NCBI GenBank assembly: GCA_963695985.1
Contig: CAVOIC010000010.1
Span: 1-64,000 of the forward strand
Origin: DATBVX01 sp963695985
GTDB lineage: Bacteria; Pseudomonadota; Gammaproteobacteria; Steroidobacterales; Steroidobacteraceae
Direction of reading: 5' to 3'
DNA: 64,000 nucleotides
Shown: one piece after another, positions 8,537 to 17,033 of the stretch
Position numbering within the stretch: position 1 is the first letter of the stretch
How the letters are laid out: every line of letters begins with the position of its first letter
The notes under the pieces: generated by a model
What the model was told of the DNA's origin: nothing
The model's input: only the letters and a program-made list of their open reading frames with translations
Database searches by the model: none
Made by a program: the position numbers and the translations under genes

Positions 8537-10143
8537 TCACCGTGCGCGGTGCGGGGCTCACGATCCGGGATATCGCGCTGGTCGCGCGAGGCGAACCGGT
8601 GGAGCTCACCCGCGATGCCACGGTCCACGAGCGTGTCGAGGCGTCACGCACGTTCATCGCGAACGCCGTCGCCACCGGCAAATCGATCTACGGCGTCACC
8701 ACGCTCTTTGGTGGCATGGCGAATCGCGCCGTTCCACCGCAACTCGCACGCGACCTGTCGACTCACGCCATCTGGTCGCACAAGACAGTCACCGGCGCGC
8801 GGCTGCCGGCGCCGGACGTACGTGCCGCGATGCTGCTGCGGCTGAACTCCCTGCTGCACGGCATTTCGGGCGTGCGCTGGGAAATCCTCGAGCGTCTCGT
8901 CGCCTTTCTCAATGCCAACGCGCTGCCGCACGTGTTCGAGCTGGGCTCGATCGGCGCGAGCGGCGACCTGGTGCCGCTGGCCTACATCGCCGGATCGCTC
9001 CTTGGCGTCGACCGTGAGTACAAGGTCGACATTGGTGCTGAGACGCTGGATTCGCACAGTGCATTGGCACGGTTGGGTCTGGAACCGCTCGCGCTCGAGC
9101 CCAAGGAGGGACTGGCGCTGGTGAACGGCACTTCGGTGTCCTGCGCCATCGCTGCCAATTGCGTCGCACGTGCACGCACTGCGCTCGACCTGACGCTCGC
9201 CCTGCATGCGCTCTACATCCAGGCTCTGCGCGGCACGGACCAGTCGTTTCATCCGTTTATTCACGAGCACAAGCCGCATCCCGGGCAGGTGTGGGCTGCG
9301 CGCGAGATGGTGCGGCTGCTGCAGGGCTCGCGCTTGATCCACGATGAGTCGAGTGGCGATCGGCAGCATCGGCAGGGATCGCTGATCCAGGATCGCTATT
9401 CGCTGCGCTGCCTGCCACAGTACCTCGGCCCCATTGTCGATGGCCTCGGCACGATCGCGCGCCAGATCGAGACCGAGGCGAACTCGGCCAACGACAATCC
9501 GCTGATCGATCCCGTGGGCGGCGCGATCTTCCATTGCGGCAATTTCCTCGCGCAGTACGTTGCCGTGGCGATGGACCAGCTGCGTTACTACGTGGGACTG
9601 CTCGCCAAGCACCTCGACGTGCAGATCGCGCTGCTGGTGATGCCCGAGTTCAGCAACGGACTACCGCCCTCGCTGATCGGAAATCCGGATCATCCGATCA
9701 ATGTCGGCTTCAAATCACTGCAGGTCGTCAACCATTCGATCATGCCGCTCCTCACTTTCTACGGCAGCTCGCTGGCGGACCACTTTCCGACACACGCCGA
9801 GCAGTTCAACCAGAACATCAACAGCCAGGCGATGGGCTCGGCCAATCTCGCGCGCCGTGCGCTCGACCTGTTCGACCATTACCTCGCCAACGCACTGCTG
9901 TTTGCCGTGCAGGCGGTCGAGCTGCGGACCCAGGTGCAGGAGGGGCACTACGATGCCAGGCACTGCCTCTCGGCGCCGACTGCGCGACTCTACGAAGCGG
10001 TGCGCACGGCGCTGGGCAAGCCGGTCCCCGGTAATCGTCCGCTGGTATGGAATGACAGCGAGCAGTCCCTGGAGCCCATGGTGCAGCTGCTGCTGGCGGA
10101 CCTGACTCACAACCGGCGCATCGTGGCCTCCCTGCACGGCTAA
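8533..10143 (+). CDS. aromatic amino acid ammonia-lyase (HAL/PAL family, MIO enzyme)
   Basis: Class I-like lyase of 536 residues that removes ammonia from an amino acid to give an acrylate. It carries the Ala142-Ser143-Gly144 triad that cyclises to the MIO electrophile, the catalytic Tyr53, the NDNPLID segment and QDRYSLRC. Overall it matches, as I remember it, the cyanobacterial phenylalanine lyase pattern (VRAAMLLR, KPHPGQ, PEFSNGLPPSL, FPTHAEQFNQNINSQ). The pair that selects the substrate ring, Phe-Leu in that enzyme and His-Leu in tyrosine lyases, is Ser82-His83 here (codons 8776-8781), as in histidine lyases. Substrate is therefore open: histidine, phenylalanine, tyrosine or another arylalanine. 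No hutU/hutI/hutG is nearby, which weakens a simple histidine-utilisation role. Confidence 0.92.
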   Translation: MITVRGAGLTIRDIALVARGEPVELTRDATVHERVEASRTFIANAVATGKSIYGVTTLFGGMANRAVPPQLARDLSTHAIWSHKTVTGARLPAPDVRAAMLLRLNSLLHGISGVRWEILERLVAFLNANALPHVFELGSIGASGDLVPLAYIAGSLLGVDREYKVDIGAETLDSHSALARLGLEPLALEPKEGLALVNGTSVSCAIAANCVARARTALDLTLALHALYIQALRGTDQSFHPFIHEHKPHPGQVWAAREMVRLLQGSRLIHDESSGDRQHRQGSLIQDRYSLRCLPQYLGPIVDGLGTIARQIETEANSANDNPLIDPVGGAIFHCGNFLAQYVAVAMDQLRYYVGLLAKHLDVQIALLVMPEFSNGLPPSLIGNPDHPINVGFKSLQVVNHSIMPLLTFYGSSLADHFPTHAEQFNQNINSQAMGSANLARRALDLFDHYLANALLFAVQAVELRTQVQEGHYDARHCLSAPTARLYEAVRTALGKPVPGNRPLVWNDSEQSLEPMVQLLLADLTHNRRIVASLHG

Positions 10144-10170
10144 ATTAGCAATCGTTGCAACGTGAGGTGC

Positions 10171-10198
10171 TTGACTGACCACCGGCACTACGTAGTCT
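10171..10198 (+). promoter_or_regulatory. possible weak promoter before DUF1579-like gene
   Basis: TTGACT followed after 16 bases by TAGTCT, 37 bases ahead of ATG 10236. The -35 box is good; the -10 box matches only three of six consensus positions. Offered because the 92-base gap after the lyase breaks the tight operon spacing. Confidence 0.3.
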
Positions 10199-10235
10199 GT
10201 TCGGCGTCGATCTTGACCAACTCATTGGGGGCGAC

Positions 10236-10775
10236 ATGTTCGAACGAGCGGTGCGCGCCGCGGCTACTCTTCTCCTTATCGCAGCGATGAATACATCAAC
10301 TCCACTTGAGGTCTCCGCCGCACCGGCCACGGGAGAGGAGAAACCGTGCTCGGCTGCGCCGTACCGCCAGTTCGACTTCTGGCTCGGGTCCTGGGATGTG
10401 ACCGAGAAGGGCAAGGTGGCAGGCACCAACCGCATCGAGAGCATTCTCGGCGGCTGCGGCCTGCACGAGAGCTGGCATGGCGCAGGCGGACTGCACGGTA
10501 ACAGCATCAACTACTACGACGCGCCGCGGGGCGTGTGGCATCAGACGTGGATCGACGAGCGGGGCAACGGCCTGATCCTCGAGGGCAAGTTCGAGAACGG
10601 CGCCATGCGTCTCGAGGGCGAGCGCCCCGGTTCGACACCAGGCACGAGGGATCTGCACCGCATCACGTGGACTGCGCTTGCCGAGGGGAAGGTGCGCCAG
10701 CTGTGGGAGACGTCCTCCGATAACGGTAAGACGTGGAACGAGGCTTTTGACGGCCTGTACACGCGCGCGAAATAG
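10236..10775 (+). CDS. secreted DUF1579-like protein
   Basis: Protein of 179 residues with an N-terminal signal peptide: basic start, hydrophobic stretch (AAATLLLIAAM) and a likely cleavage after Ala-Ala near residue 29, so it acts in the periplasm or outside. The mature part has the recurrent pattern FDFWLGSWDV, GCGLHESWHG, a central GNSINYYD and a beta-rich tail, typical of the DUF1579 family, which is thought to form a small beta-barrel that could bind a hydrophobic ligand. A GGGGG ribosome site precedes ATG 10236. Its function is unknown; position after the lyase suggests a link to the catabolic region but it may have its own promoter. Confidence 0.82.
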   Translation: MFERAVRAAATLLLIAAMNTSTPLEVSAAPATGEEKPCSAAPYRQFDFWLGSWDVTEKGKVAGTNRIESILGGCGLHESWHGAGGLHGNSINYYDAPRGVWHQTWIDERGNGLILEGKFENGAMRLEGERPGSTPGTRDLHRITWTALAEGKVRQLWETSSDNGKTWNEAFDGLYTRAK

Positions 10776-10848
10776 CCCGATGCCGCACGCTCCCGCAGGT
10801 CTGCGACACGCTGGAGCCTATACACAAATCTGGCAGCGCAACTCTGAG

Positions 10849-11307
10849 TCACTGCCTGACTTCGTTGCGGCCGTGAACCGCCATCACGGTGCTGGTCATC
10901 GTGGCGACGAGCAGGCGTTTCTCCGCGCGCAGACCGATAGCTTCACCCTGGCAGACGGTCAGCGTGCGCCCGGCTTTCACGACCGTCCCGATGAGCCGGA
11001 ACCGATCGGCGGCGGCGGGCGCCAGGAAGTTGATCTTGTATTCAACCGTGAGCACACCGGCGTCGGCTGACATCAGCGAAAAGGCGGCATAGCCGCAGGC
11101 ACTATCCAGGGCGGTCGCGATAATGCCGGCGTGCATGAAGCCGTGCTGCTGCGTGAGCTTGGTATCGAACGCCAGCTCAAGTTCCACGCGCCCCGCATCG
11201 ACCTGCGCCAGCGTCACGCCGAGCGCGGCCATCACACGTTGGCGCTCGAAACTCGAGCGCACGCGTGCGTTAAACTCGGGATCCTGTGCTTCGAATACGC
11301 CTTTCAC
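10849..11307 (-). CDS. PaaI-family thioesterase (hotdog fold)
   Basis: Hotdog-fold acyl-CoA thioesterase of 152 residues. The sequence QQHGFMHAGIIATALDSACGYA matches in part the HGG-type active-site turn plus the helix with the catalytic acidic residue of PaaI-like enzymes (shown here split: HGFMHAG then LDSACGYA), and the C-terminal strands (LTVEYKINFLAPA) follow the family pattern. It would hydrolyse aryl- or acyl-CoA thioesters in the cytoplasm, recycling CoA. It is convergent with the DUF1579 gene and divergent from the DUF924 gene, whose possible start is only 8 bases away, so promoters must overlap the coding ends. Confidence 0.87.
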   Translation of the reverse strand: MKGVFEAQDPEFNARVRSSFERQRVMAALGVTLAQVDAGRVELELAFDTKLTQQHGFMHAGIIATALDSACGYAAFSLMSADAGVLTVEYKINFLAPAAADRFRLIGTVVKAGRTLTVCQGEAIGLRAEKRLLVATMTSTVMAVHGRNEVRQ

Positions 11308-11315
11308 GCGCTAGA

Positions 11316-11999
11316 GTGTCGCTGAGCCGTCCGGAAAATCCAACCCAACCACCGCCTGTGGCGGAGACGGCAGAGCGCGCCGAGGAAATACTGAGCTTCT
11401 GGTTCGCGGACGCGCTCGACGGGCGGGAAGCCCTGGAACGTCGCATGGAATTCTGGTTTGGCGGCGAGCGCGATGCCGGGAACACTGGAGCAATCGATCG
11501 GCAGATCGAGGGACAATTCGGCGCCGACATGGAACGGGCTGCGCGCGGCGAGCTTGCAAGCTGGGCGCGGACACCGCGCGGCCGGTTGACGCTTATCCTT
11601 CTACTGGACCAGTTTCCGCGCAACGTCTTCAGAGGCACGGCGCGTGCGTTTGCCACGGACTCGATGGCACTGGAGTTGGCGCTGAGCGGCATGCATCTGG
11701 GTGCGGATACGGCGCTGCACGTGGCTGAGCGATTGTTCCTATATATGCCCTTGCAGCACGCCGAGCGGCCCGATGTGCAGGACCAATCCGTAGCCGCGGT
11801 CGCCGCGCTTGCCGTCGATGCCCCGGTACCGGTGCGTCCCCTATTCGAGGAATGTGTCCGCTTCGCGGAGCAGCATCGTGACATCGTGCGTCGCTTCGGG
11901 CGCTTTCCGCATCGGAACGCCATCCTCGGGCGTGCCAGCACACCGCAGGAGCGCGAGTTCCTAGCGCTGGAAGCGTCCAGCTTCGGCCAGCGGGCCTAG
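11316..11999 (+). CDS. DUF924 family protein
   Basis: About 227 residues from GTG 11316. It contains the family's hallmark segments: ILSFWF near the N-terminus, RMEFWFGG, then GRLTLILLLDQFPRN and the ARAFATD segment, and a C-terminal RFGRFPHRNAILGR. DUF924 members are all-helical, TPR-like cytosolic proteins of unknown function found across proteobacteria. The start is uncertain: GTG 11286 is in frame but overlaps the divergent thioesterase. It converges on the amidohydrolase gene, with 68 bases between them and no clear terminator. Confidence 0.82.
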   Translation: MSLSRPENPTQPPPVAETAERAEEILSFWFADALDGREALERRMEFWFGGERDAGNTGAIDRQIEGQFGADMERAARGELASWARTPRGRLTLILLLDQFPRNVFRGTARAFATDSMALELALSGMHLGADTALHVAERLFLYMPLQHAERPDVQDQSVAAVAALAVDAPVPVRPLFEECVRFAEQHRDIVRRFGRFPHRNAILGRASTPQEREFLALEASSFGQRA

Positions 12000-12067
12000 A
12001 ACCGGATCATTGGTCGCGATAGTTGAGCGAGGCGGCACGCATGCGGGCGAGCACCTGCGTTCGAGCT

Positions 12068-13141
12068 CTAGAGAGAGAACACCCGCTCGGCGTTGAGCTG
12101 GAAGAACTTCTTCTTGTCGATCTCGCTCAGCGGCAGCCGGTCGCAGGTGACTACTTCTTCCGCCACGTACTGGTACGGATAGTCCATCGCGTACATCACC
12201 CGATCCGCACCCAGCACGGCATGGCAGAACATGATGGCGGGCTCCCAGGCCACGCCGCTGTTGGTGACATACACGTTCTCGCGCAGATAGTCGCTCGGCT
12301 TTCGGCGCAGCGGCTTCATCTTCGCGTAACGCCCGGAGCGCACCGAGGCCTCGTGCATGTAATCGATGCGATACATCCAGAAGGGCAACGCTTCACCCGT
12401 GTGCCCCACGACGATGTTGAGCTTCGGAAAGCGATCGAAGGCGCCGCTCGTGATGATCGCGAGCAGGTGCATCCCGGTCTCGACCGCGAAGCCGTAAATC
12501 GCCGACTCCAGGCCCCGCTCCAGCATCGGGCCGATCAGCCCGCGCGAGGGCGTGTTGGGATGGATGTAGATCGGCGCGTTGCAGGCTTGCGCTGCGGCGA
12601 AGATGTCCCAGTACTTCTGATCGTCGAGGTACTCACCCAGCGTGTGCGAATTGATGATCACGCCCTTGAGGCCGAGCTTGCTGGCGCCGCGCTCGATTTC
12701 GCGTGCCGCCGCCTGTGGATCCTGCGGCGCTACGGCAGTCAGGCCGGAATAGCGGTCGGGGTGCGCGCGGGTCGCCTCGGCCAGCTGATCGTTGAACGAT
12801 CGCGCCAGGGAGGTCGCCGTCGCCGCATCGAATACCTGCACGCCCGGCGAAGTCAGCGACAGGATCTGCCGGTCGATTCCGGTCGCATCCATGTCCCGCA
12901 GGCGCTGTTCGCCCAGGTCCTGAATGCGCGTGATGATCTGCGTAGCCCGGGGACTCGGGCTGCCGAGGTAAAACCCCCAGAGACTCCTGAAGCCGGGATC
13001 ATCGAAGCCGCTTTCGAGGAGCTGCCGATACAACTTGAACATCTCGGGCGGCGCGAAGGCTTCCTCGGTCGCGATGCGCTTGTAGCCCGCCGCTTTGGCC
13101 ACGGAAGGTACTGATTGCGCTCGAGAAGCGGGCGTATCCAT
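12068..13141 (-). CDS. amidohydrolase-family decarboxylase, LigW-like (5-carboxyvanillate decarboxylase type)
   Basis: Metal-dependent amidohydrolase-2 family protein, 357 residues from ATG 13141 (a GTG at 13177 is an alternative). Visible landmarks are IATEEAF at the N-terminus (glutamate metal ligand), DMDATGIDRQILSLTSPG, YIHPNTPSR (His ligand), VVGHTGEALPFWMYRIDYMH (second His) and YAMDYPYQY (catalytic Asp). These match, from memory, the LigW 5-carboxyvanillate decarboxylases of sphingomonads rather than 2,3-dihydroxybenzoate or gamma-resorcylate decarboxylases, in which EEHF replaces EEAF. LigW removes a ring carboxylate in biphenyl lignin breakdown. It is transcribed away from the SnoaL gene at 13280 across a 138-base gap that must hold both promoters. 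Confidence 0.87.
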   Translation of the reverse strand: MDTPASRAQSVPSVAKAAGYKRIATEEAFAPPEMFKLYRQLLESGFDDPGFRSLWGFYLGSPSPRATQIITRIQDLGEQRLRDMDATGIDRQILSLTSPGVQVFDAATATSLARSFNDQLAEATRAHPDRYSGLTAVAPQDPQAAAREIERGASKLGLKGVIINSHTLGEYLDDQKYWDIFAAAQACNAPIYIHPNTPSRGLIGPMLERGLESAIYGFAVETGMHLLAIITSGAFDRFPKLNIVVGHTGEALPFWMYRIDYMHEASVRSGRYAKMKPLRRKPSDYLRENVYVTNSGVAWEPAIMFCHAVLGADRVMYAMDYPYQYVAEEVVTCDRLPLSEIDKKKFFQLNAERVFSL

Positions 13142-13279
13142 AGTGTCGGATCTTGGCACAGGCGGATGCCGCTTCACATTGCACTCAGCATCGACTTTTA
13201 TTTCCGTTTCGGTCGAGCGTGGGTAGGGTGCGGGCGGCGAGATAGCTCAAAGGCAATAGACAACACGAGGAGTAACCCG

Positions 13280-13981
13280 ATGACAACGGCGGAAAAGGTC
13301 AAGGCACTCGAGAACAAGCTGAAAAAAGTGACCCAGGAACTCGGGATCCTGCAGGACGTGCACGCGATCCGCAGGCTTCAGTTCGCCTACGGTTACTACA
13401 TCGACAAGTGCCTGTACAACGAAACAGTGGACCTCTTCGCCGATGATGGCGAGGTGTGCTTCATGGGTGGCCGCTTCAAAGGCAAGGCCGGCGTACGGCG
13501 GCTCTATATCGAGCGCTTCCAGAAGAACTTCACGGGCGGCAAGAACGGACCCATCCCTGGGTTCCTGCTCGATCACCCGCAGATCCAGGACATCATCGAT
13601 GTCGCGCCCGATCGCAAGACAGCCAAGGCGCGAGCGCGTTCCCTCATGCAGGCGGGCAGTCACGAGAGCCGCAACCAGGGCGAGGGCATTCCGCGCCAGT
13701 GGTGGGAAGGCGGAATCTACGAGAACGAGTACGTGAGGGAAAAGGGAGTGTGGAAGATCAAGGTGCTCAACTATCGGCCGGTGTGGCACGGCACTTTCGA
13801 GAAGGGTTGGGCGCACATGCCCGCCCAGGCGTACAAGTTCTATTCTGAAACTTATCCGAAGGATCCGGTCGGGCCCGATGAGATCATTACCAAACCGAAA
13901 CCCGTGCTGTGGCCGGACACCGACGTCGTGCCGTTCCATTACCCGCACCCGGTTACGGGCAAGTGGGTGAAGTTGGGCTGA
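13280..13981 (+). CDS. SnoaL-like / NTF2-fold protein 1
   Basis: Protein of 233 residues with a predicted N-terminal coiled coil (KALENKLKKVTQELG) followed by a SnoaL-like NTF2 fold (YGYYIDKCLYNETVDLFADD, GKAGVRRLY, GVWKIKVLNYRP) and a long C-terminal segment ending PFHYPHPVTGKWVKLG. The fold houses small-molecule isomerases, dehydratases and ring hydroxylation partners. GAGGAG at 13267 gives a strong ribosome site before ATG 13280. It is a close paralogue of the gene at 14831, separated from it by one SDR. Catalytic role is unknown; dehydration or isomerisation of a pathway intermediate is a guess. Confidence 0.85.
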   Translation: MTTAEKVKALENKLKKVTQELGILQDVHAIRRLQFAYGYYIDKCLYNETVDLFADDGEVCFMGGRFKGKAGVRRLYIERFQKNFTGGKNGPIPGFLLDHPQIQDIIDVAPDRKTAKARARSLMQAGSHESRNQGEGIPRQWWEGGIYENEYVREKGVWKIKVLNYRPVWHGTFEKGWAHMPAQAYKFYSETYPKDPVGPDEIITKPKPVLWPDTDVVPFHYPHPVTGKWVKLG

Positions 13982-14007
13982 TCACTGCGCGCGGCGCGCA
14001 CGATCCC

Positions 14008-14811
14008 ATGGCAGGCGTGCTCCACAATCAGGTCGCGATCGTCACCGGAGCCGGCCGCGGCTTCGGCAAGGCGATTGCCCAGCGCTTCGCTGCTGAAGGT
14101 GCCGCCGTCACGGTGACGGCGCGCACGCGCGGCCAGATCGAGGAAACGGCGAAGGCGATCACCGCGCGAGGCGGGCGCGCCCTGGCCGTGCCGGGGGACG
14201 TCACGCGACGCGAGGATGTGGCGCGAGTGGTGGAGCGCACGGTCGCGCAATTCGGGCCGGTGAGCCTCCTGGTGAGCAATGCGGGGCACGGCGGCCCCTT
14301 CGGCCCGATCGGGGTCGTCGACCCCGACGAATGGTGGGCCTCACAGGCGCTGCATGTGCGTGCGCCATTGCTCTTTGCGAGCGCTGTGCTGCCGGGAATG
14401 CAGAAGCGTGGCGGGGGTCGCATCATAATCGTGGCGAGCCGTGGCGGCGTGGAAGTGGCGCCGAGTCTCTCGGCCTACTGTGTGGGCAAGGCGACTCAGA
14501 TCCGCTTCGCGCAGCACCTCGCCGCCGAGGGCCAGGAACATCACGTCGCGGTGTTCGCAATCGAGCCCGGCACCGTGATCACCGACATGGCCGAAGCGAC
14601 GCTTGCCTCTCCCGACGCGCAACGCTGGCTGCCGCACATGCTGGCGAGCTTGCGGGAGATCAAGGCGAACTCCGACCCGCAGGCCGGCCTCGCACGCTGC
14701 AGTGAGATGTGCGTGAAGCTCGCCTCAGGCCGTTATGACACGCTCTCGGGCCGCTACCTGACGGTGAATGACGACCTCGACGCGCTGCTCAAGGCAGCGG
14801 CCGCGAACTGA
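14008..14811 (+). CDS. SDR family oxidoreductase 3
   Basis: Classical short-chain dehydrogenase of 267 residues, only distantly related to the two at 2740 and 3792. It has the cofactor motif TGAGRGFG (13-20), an NAG motif in the variant VSNAGHGG, and catalytic Tyr157 and Lys161 (YCVGK). ATG 14008 was preferred to the in-frame upstream ATG 13909, which lies inside the preceding gene. It sits between two SnoaL-like paralogues, 26 and 19 bases from them, so all three are likely one operon and successive steps. NAD versus NADP preference cannot be decided safely. Confidence 0.87.
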   Translation: MAGVLHNQVAIVTGAGRGFGKAIAQRFAAEGAAVTVTARTRGQIEETAKAITARGGRALAVPGDVTRREDVARVVERTVAQFGPVSLLVSNAGHGGPFGPIGVVDPDEWWASQALHVRAPLLFASAVLPGMQKRGGGRIIIVASRGGVEVAPSLSAYCVGKATQIRFAQHLAAEGQEHHVAVFAIEPGTVITDMAEATLASPDAQRWLPHMLASLREIKANSDPQAGLARCSEMCVKLASGRYDTLSGRYLTVNDDLDALLKAAAAN

Positions 14812-14830
14812 CTATCGCAGGAGATCACCC

Positions 14831-15523
14831 ATGGCGAACGACGACCAGATCAAAGCCCTCACCGCGCGCATAGAAGAGCTGACGCGGCGCATCGGGCTGA
14901 TGGAAGACACGCACGCGGTCCGCTGCCTGCATTACAAGTACGGCTACTACATCGACAAGTGCCTGTACGATGAGGCGGTGGACCTCTTCGCGGACGATGC
15001 GCGCTTGCATTTTCTCAACGGCGTGTATCGTGGCAAGGCCGGTGCGCGGCGTCTGTATTGCGACTGGTTTCGCAACTTCTTCACGCGCGGGCACAACGGG
15101 CCGGTTTACGGCTTTCTGCTCGATCACCTGCAGATGCAGGACGTCGTCGATGTGGCACCCGACGGGCTCACGGCCAAGGGGCGCTTTCGTGCACTGATGA
15201 CGGCTGGCCAGCACGAGAGCAAGCGCGATCGCATCGAGGGCTTTCCCGCGCAGTGCTGGGAAGGAGGCACTTACGAGAACTCGTACGTCAAGGAGCGCGG
15301 TGTGTGGAAGATCCAGGTGCTCAACTACAACATGTTGTGGCAGGCCGACTACGAGAAGGGGTGGGCGAATGACAAGCCGCACCTCAAGCCATTCGACAAG
15401 ACCTACCCCGAAAACCCAATAGGCCCGGACGAGCTGATGGCCGAGATGCCCAAGTTCTGGCCGGAAACGCGCAACATCCCGTTCCACTACCCGCACCCGG
15501 TGACGGGGAAGATGTCCAAGTAG
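14831..15523 (+). CDS. SnoaL-like / NTF2-fold protein 2
   Basis: Paralogue of the protein at 13280, 230 residues, with the same coiled-coil start (IKALTARIEELTRRIGLMED), the shared core YGYYIDKCLYDEAVDLFADD and the same ending (FHYPHPVTGKMSK). AGGAG at 14818-14823 precedes ATG 14831. The two copies differ mostly in the ligand-facing middle and in the linker before the last segment, so they could form a heteromer or act on successive intermediates. The next gene, a carotenoid-oxygenase-like enzyme, follows after 25 bases. Confidence 0.85.
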   Translation: MANDDQIKALTARIEELTRRIGLMEDTHAVRCLHYKYGYYIDKCLYDEAVDLFADDARLHFLNGVYRGKAGARRLYCDWFRNFFTRGHNGPVYGFLLDHLQMQDVVDVAPDGLTAKGRFRALMTAGQHESKRDRIEGFPAQCWEGGTYENSYVKERGVWKIQVLNYNMLWQADYEKGWANDKPHLKPFDKTYPENPIGPDELMAEMPKFWPETRNIPFHYPHPVTGKMSK

Positions 15524-15548
15524 CTCACGGCTGCGAGTCGAGGTCGAT

Positions 15549-16994
15549 ATGACGAAGCCATTTCCCGAATCGATGGATTTCAGCGGCTACAACGCGCCCT
15601 CGCGCGTCGAGTGCGACGTGTACGACCTCGTGGTCGAAGGTAATCTGCCGGCGGAAATCAACGGCACCTGGTATCAGAGCGTGCCCGACCCGGAATATCC
15701 GCCGATGCTGGGCCATGACACCTATATCAGCGGCGACGGCATGGTGCGCATGCTGCGCTTCGAGAACGGGCACGTGGACCTCAAGCAGCGCTATATCCAG
15801 AGCGAACGCCTGAAAAACGAGCGCAAGGCACGCCGCTCGCTCTACGGCCTGTATCGCAATCCCTACACCGACGATCCGAGCGTGCGCGGCAAGGGGCGCG
15901 GTGCCTATAACACCACGCCCATCTTCCACGGCGGACGCCTACTTGCGTTGAAAGAGGACAATCGCGCCATGGAGGTCGACCCCGACACGCTCGAGACCCT
16001 GGGCGAGTGGGACTACCGGGGGAAGCTGCGCAGCCAGACGATGACGGCACATACGCGGCCCGATCCTGAGACTGGGGAGCTCTATTTCTTCGGCTACGAG
16101 GCGAGCGGGCTGGCGTCCCGCGATGTGGCGTTCTGCGTCGCCAACAAGGGCGGGGAGCTCATCCGCGAGGAATGGTTCGAAGTACCGTACTGCGCACTGA
16201 TGCACGACTTCGCCCTCACCAAGGAGCATGCGATCTTCCCGGTGTTCCCGCACACCGCGGATCTGGCGCGCATCAAGGCGGGCGGGCCGCACTGGATCTT
16301 CGACCCGAAGCTCGACAGCTTCGTCGGCATCATGCCGCGCGCCGGAATGGTGCGTGACATGCGCTGGTTCCGTGGGCCCGCGCGCTCTGCGTTTCATTTC
16401 ATGAACGCGTACACGGAGGGTAACCGCGTCCATCTCGATTTCGGTGTCGCGAACACGAGCCCGTTCCCGTTCATTCGAGAAGCGTCCAACATCCACATCA
16501 AGCCGGAAGAGATGGCGGGTGATCTCGTGCGCTGGTCTTTCAACCTGGCGAAGCCGGGGGAGAAATGGGAGGAGACCATCCTTGGGCCGAGCGGCGACAT
16601 GCCGCGCGTCGCCGACAAGGACATGCTGGTCGATTACGAGGTCGGCTACTACGAGACCTACGATCCGACCGTGGCGCCGCCGCTGATCGCGGGACCGGTG
16701 GGAGGCGGCTTCAACACGATCCTGCGCATCGAGCTGAAGAGCGGGAAGGTGAAGCGCCTGCCGATGGATCAGCACTCGACCGTGCAGGAGCATGCGCACA
16801 TACCTTCGAAGACACCCGGTCACGAGGGGTATCTGATTTTCCTGGTGGATCGGCACGCCGAGCACCTGTCGGAGATGTTCGTGGTCGAGGCCCAGCACGT
16901 GGAGCGCGGCCCGATCGCGCGCATCAAAATTCCATTGCGCCTGCGGGTCGGGGTGCACGGCAACTGGGTGCCGGCCTCGGTGCTGAACGCCTGA
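15549..16994 (+). CDS. carotenoid oxygenase / lignostilbene dioxygenase family protein
   Basis: Non-haem iron oxygenase of the RPE65/carotenoid-cleavage family, 481 residues, which splits a carbon-carbon double bond with O2 to give two aldehydes or ketones. The four histidines expected to bind Fe(II) are visible: His168 (TAHTRPD), His219 (MHDFALT), His283 (FHFMNAY) and His470 in the C-terminal GVHGNW. The family's blade-like beta segments are present and no signal peptide is seen. Bacterial members include lignostilbene dioxygenases and isoeugenol monooxygenases; with an aldehyde dehydrogenase two genes on and a LigW-like protein upstream, cleavage of an aryl alkene to an aldehyde is a reasonable inference. 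Carotenoid cleavage cannot be excluded. Confidence 0.9.
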   Translation: MTKPFPESMDFSGYNAPSRVECDVYDLVVEGNLPAEINGTWYQSVPDPEYPPMLGHDTYISGDGMVRMLRFENGHVDLKQRYIQSERLKNERKARRSLYGLYRNPYTDDPSVRGKGRGAYNTTPIFHGGRLLALKEDNRAMEVDPDTLETLGEWDYRGKLRSQTMTAHTRPDPETGELYFFGYEASGLASRDVAFCVANKGGELIREEWFEVPYCALMHDFALTKEHAIFPVFPHTADLARIKAGGPHWIFDPKLDSFVGIMPRAGMVRDMRWFRGPARSAFHFMNAYTEGNRVHLDFGVANTSPFPFIREASNIHIKPEEMAGDLVRWSFNLAKPGEKWEETILGPSGDMPRVADKDMLVDYEVGYYETYDPTVAPPLIAGPVGGGFNTILRIELKSGKVKRLPMDQHSTVQEHAHIPSKTPGHEGYLIFLVDRHAEHLSEMFVVEAQHVERGPIARIKIPLRLRVGVHGNWVPASVLNA

Positions 16995-17033
16995 TGCCCT
17001 GAACCAGAATCGCTTCGCGCCCCGGGAACTCGC

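Noticed and set aside
8533..10143. Assigning hutH from the Ser-His pair
   Set aside because: The backbone follows phenylalanine lyases and no other histidine-degradation gene is present.
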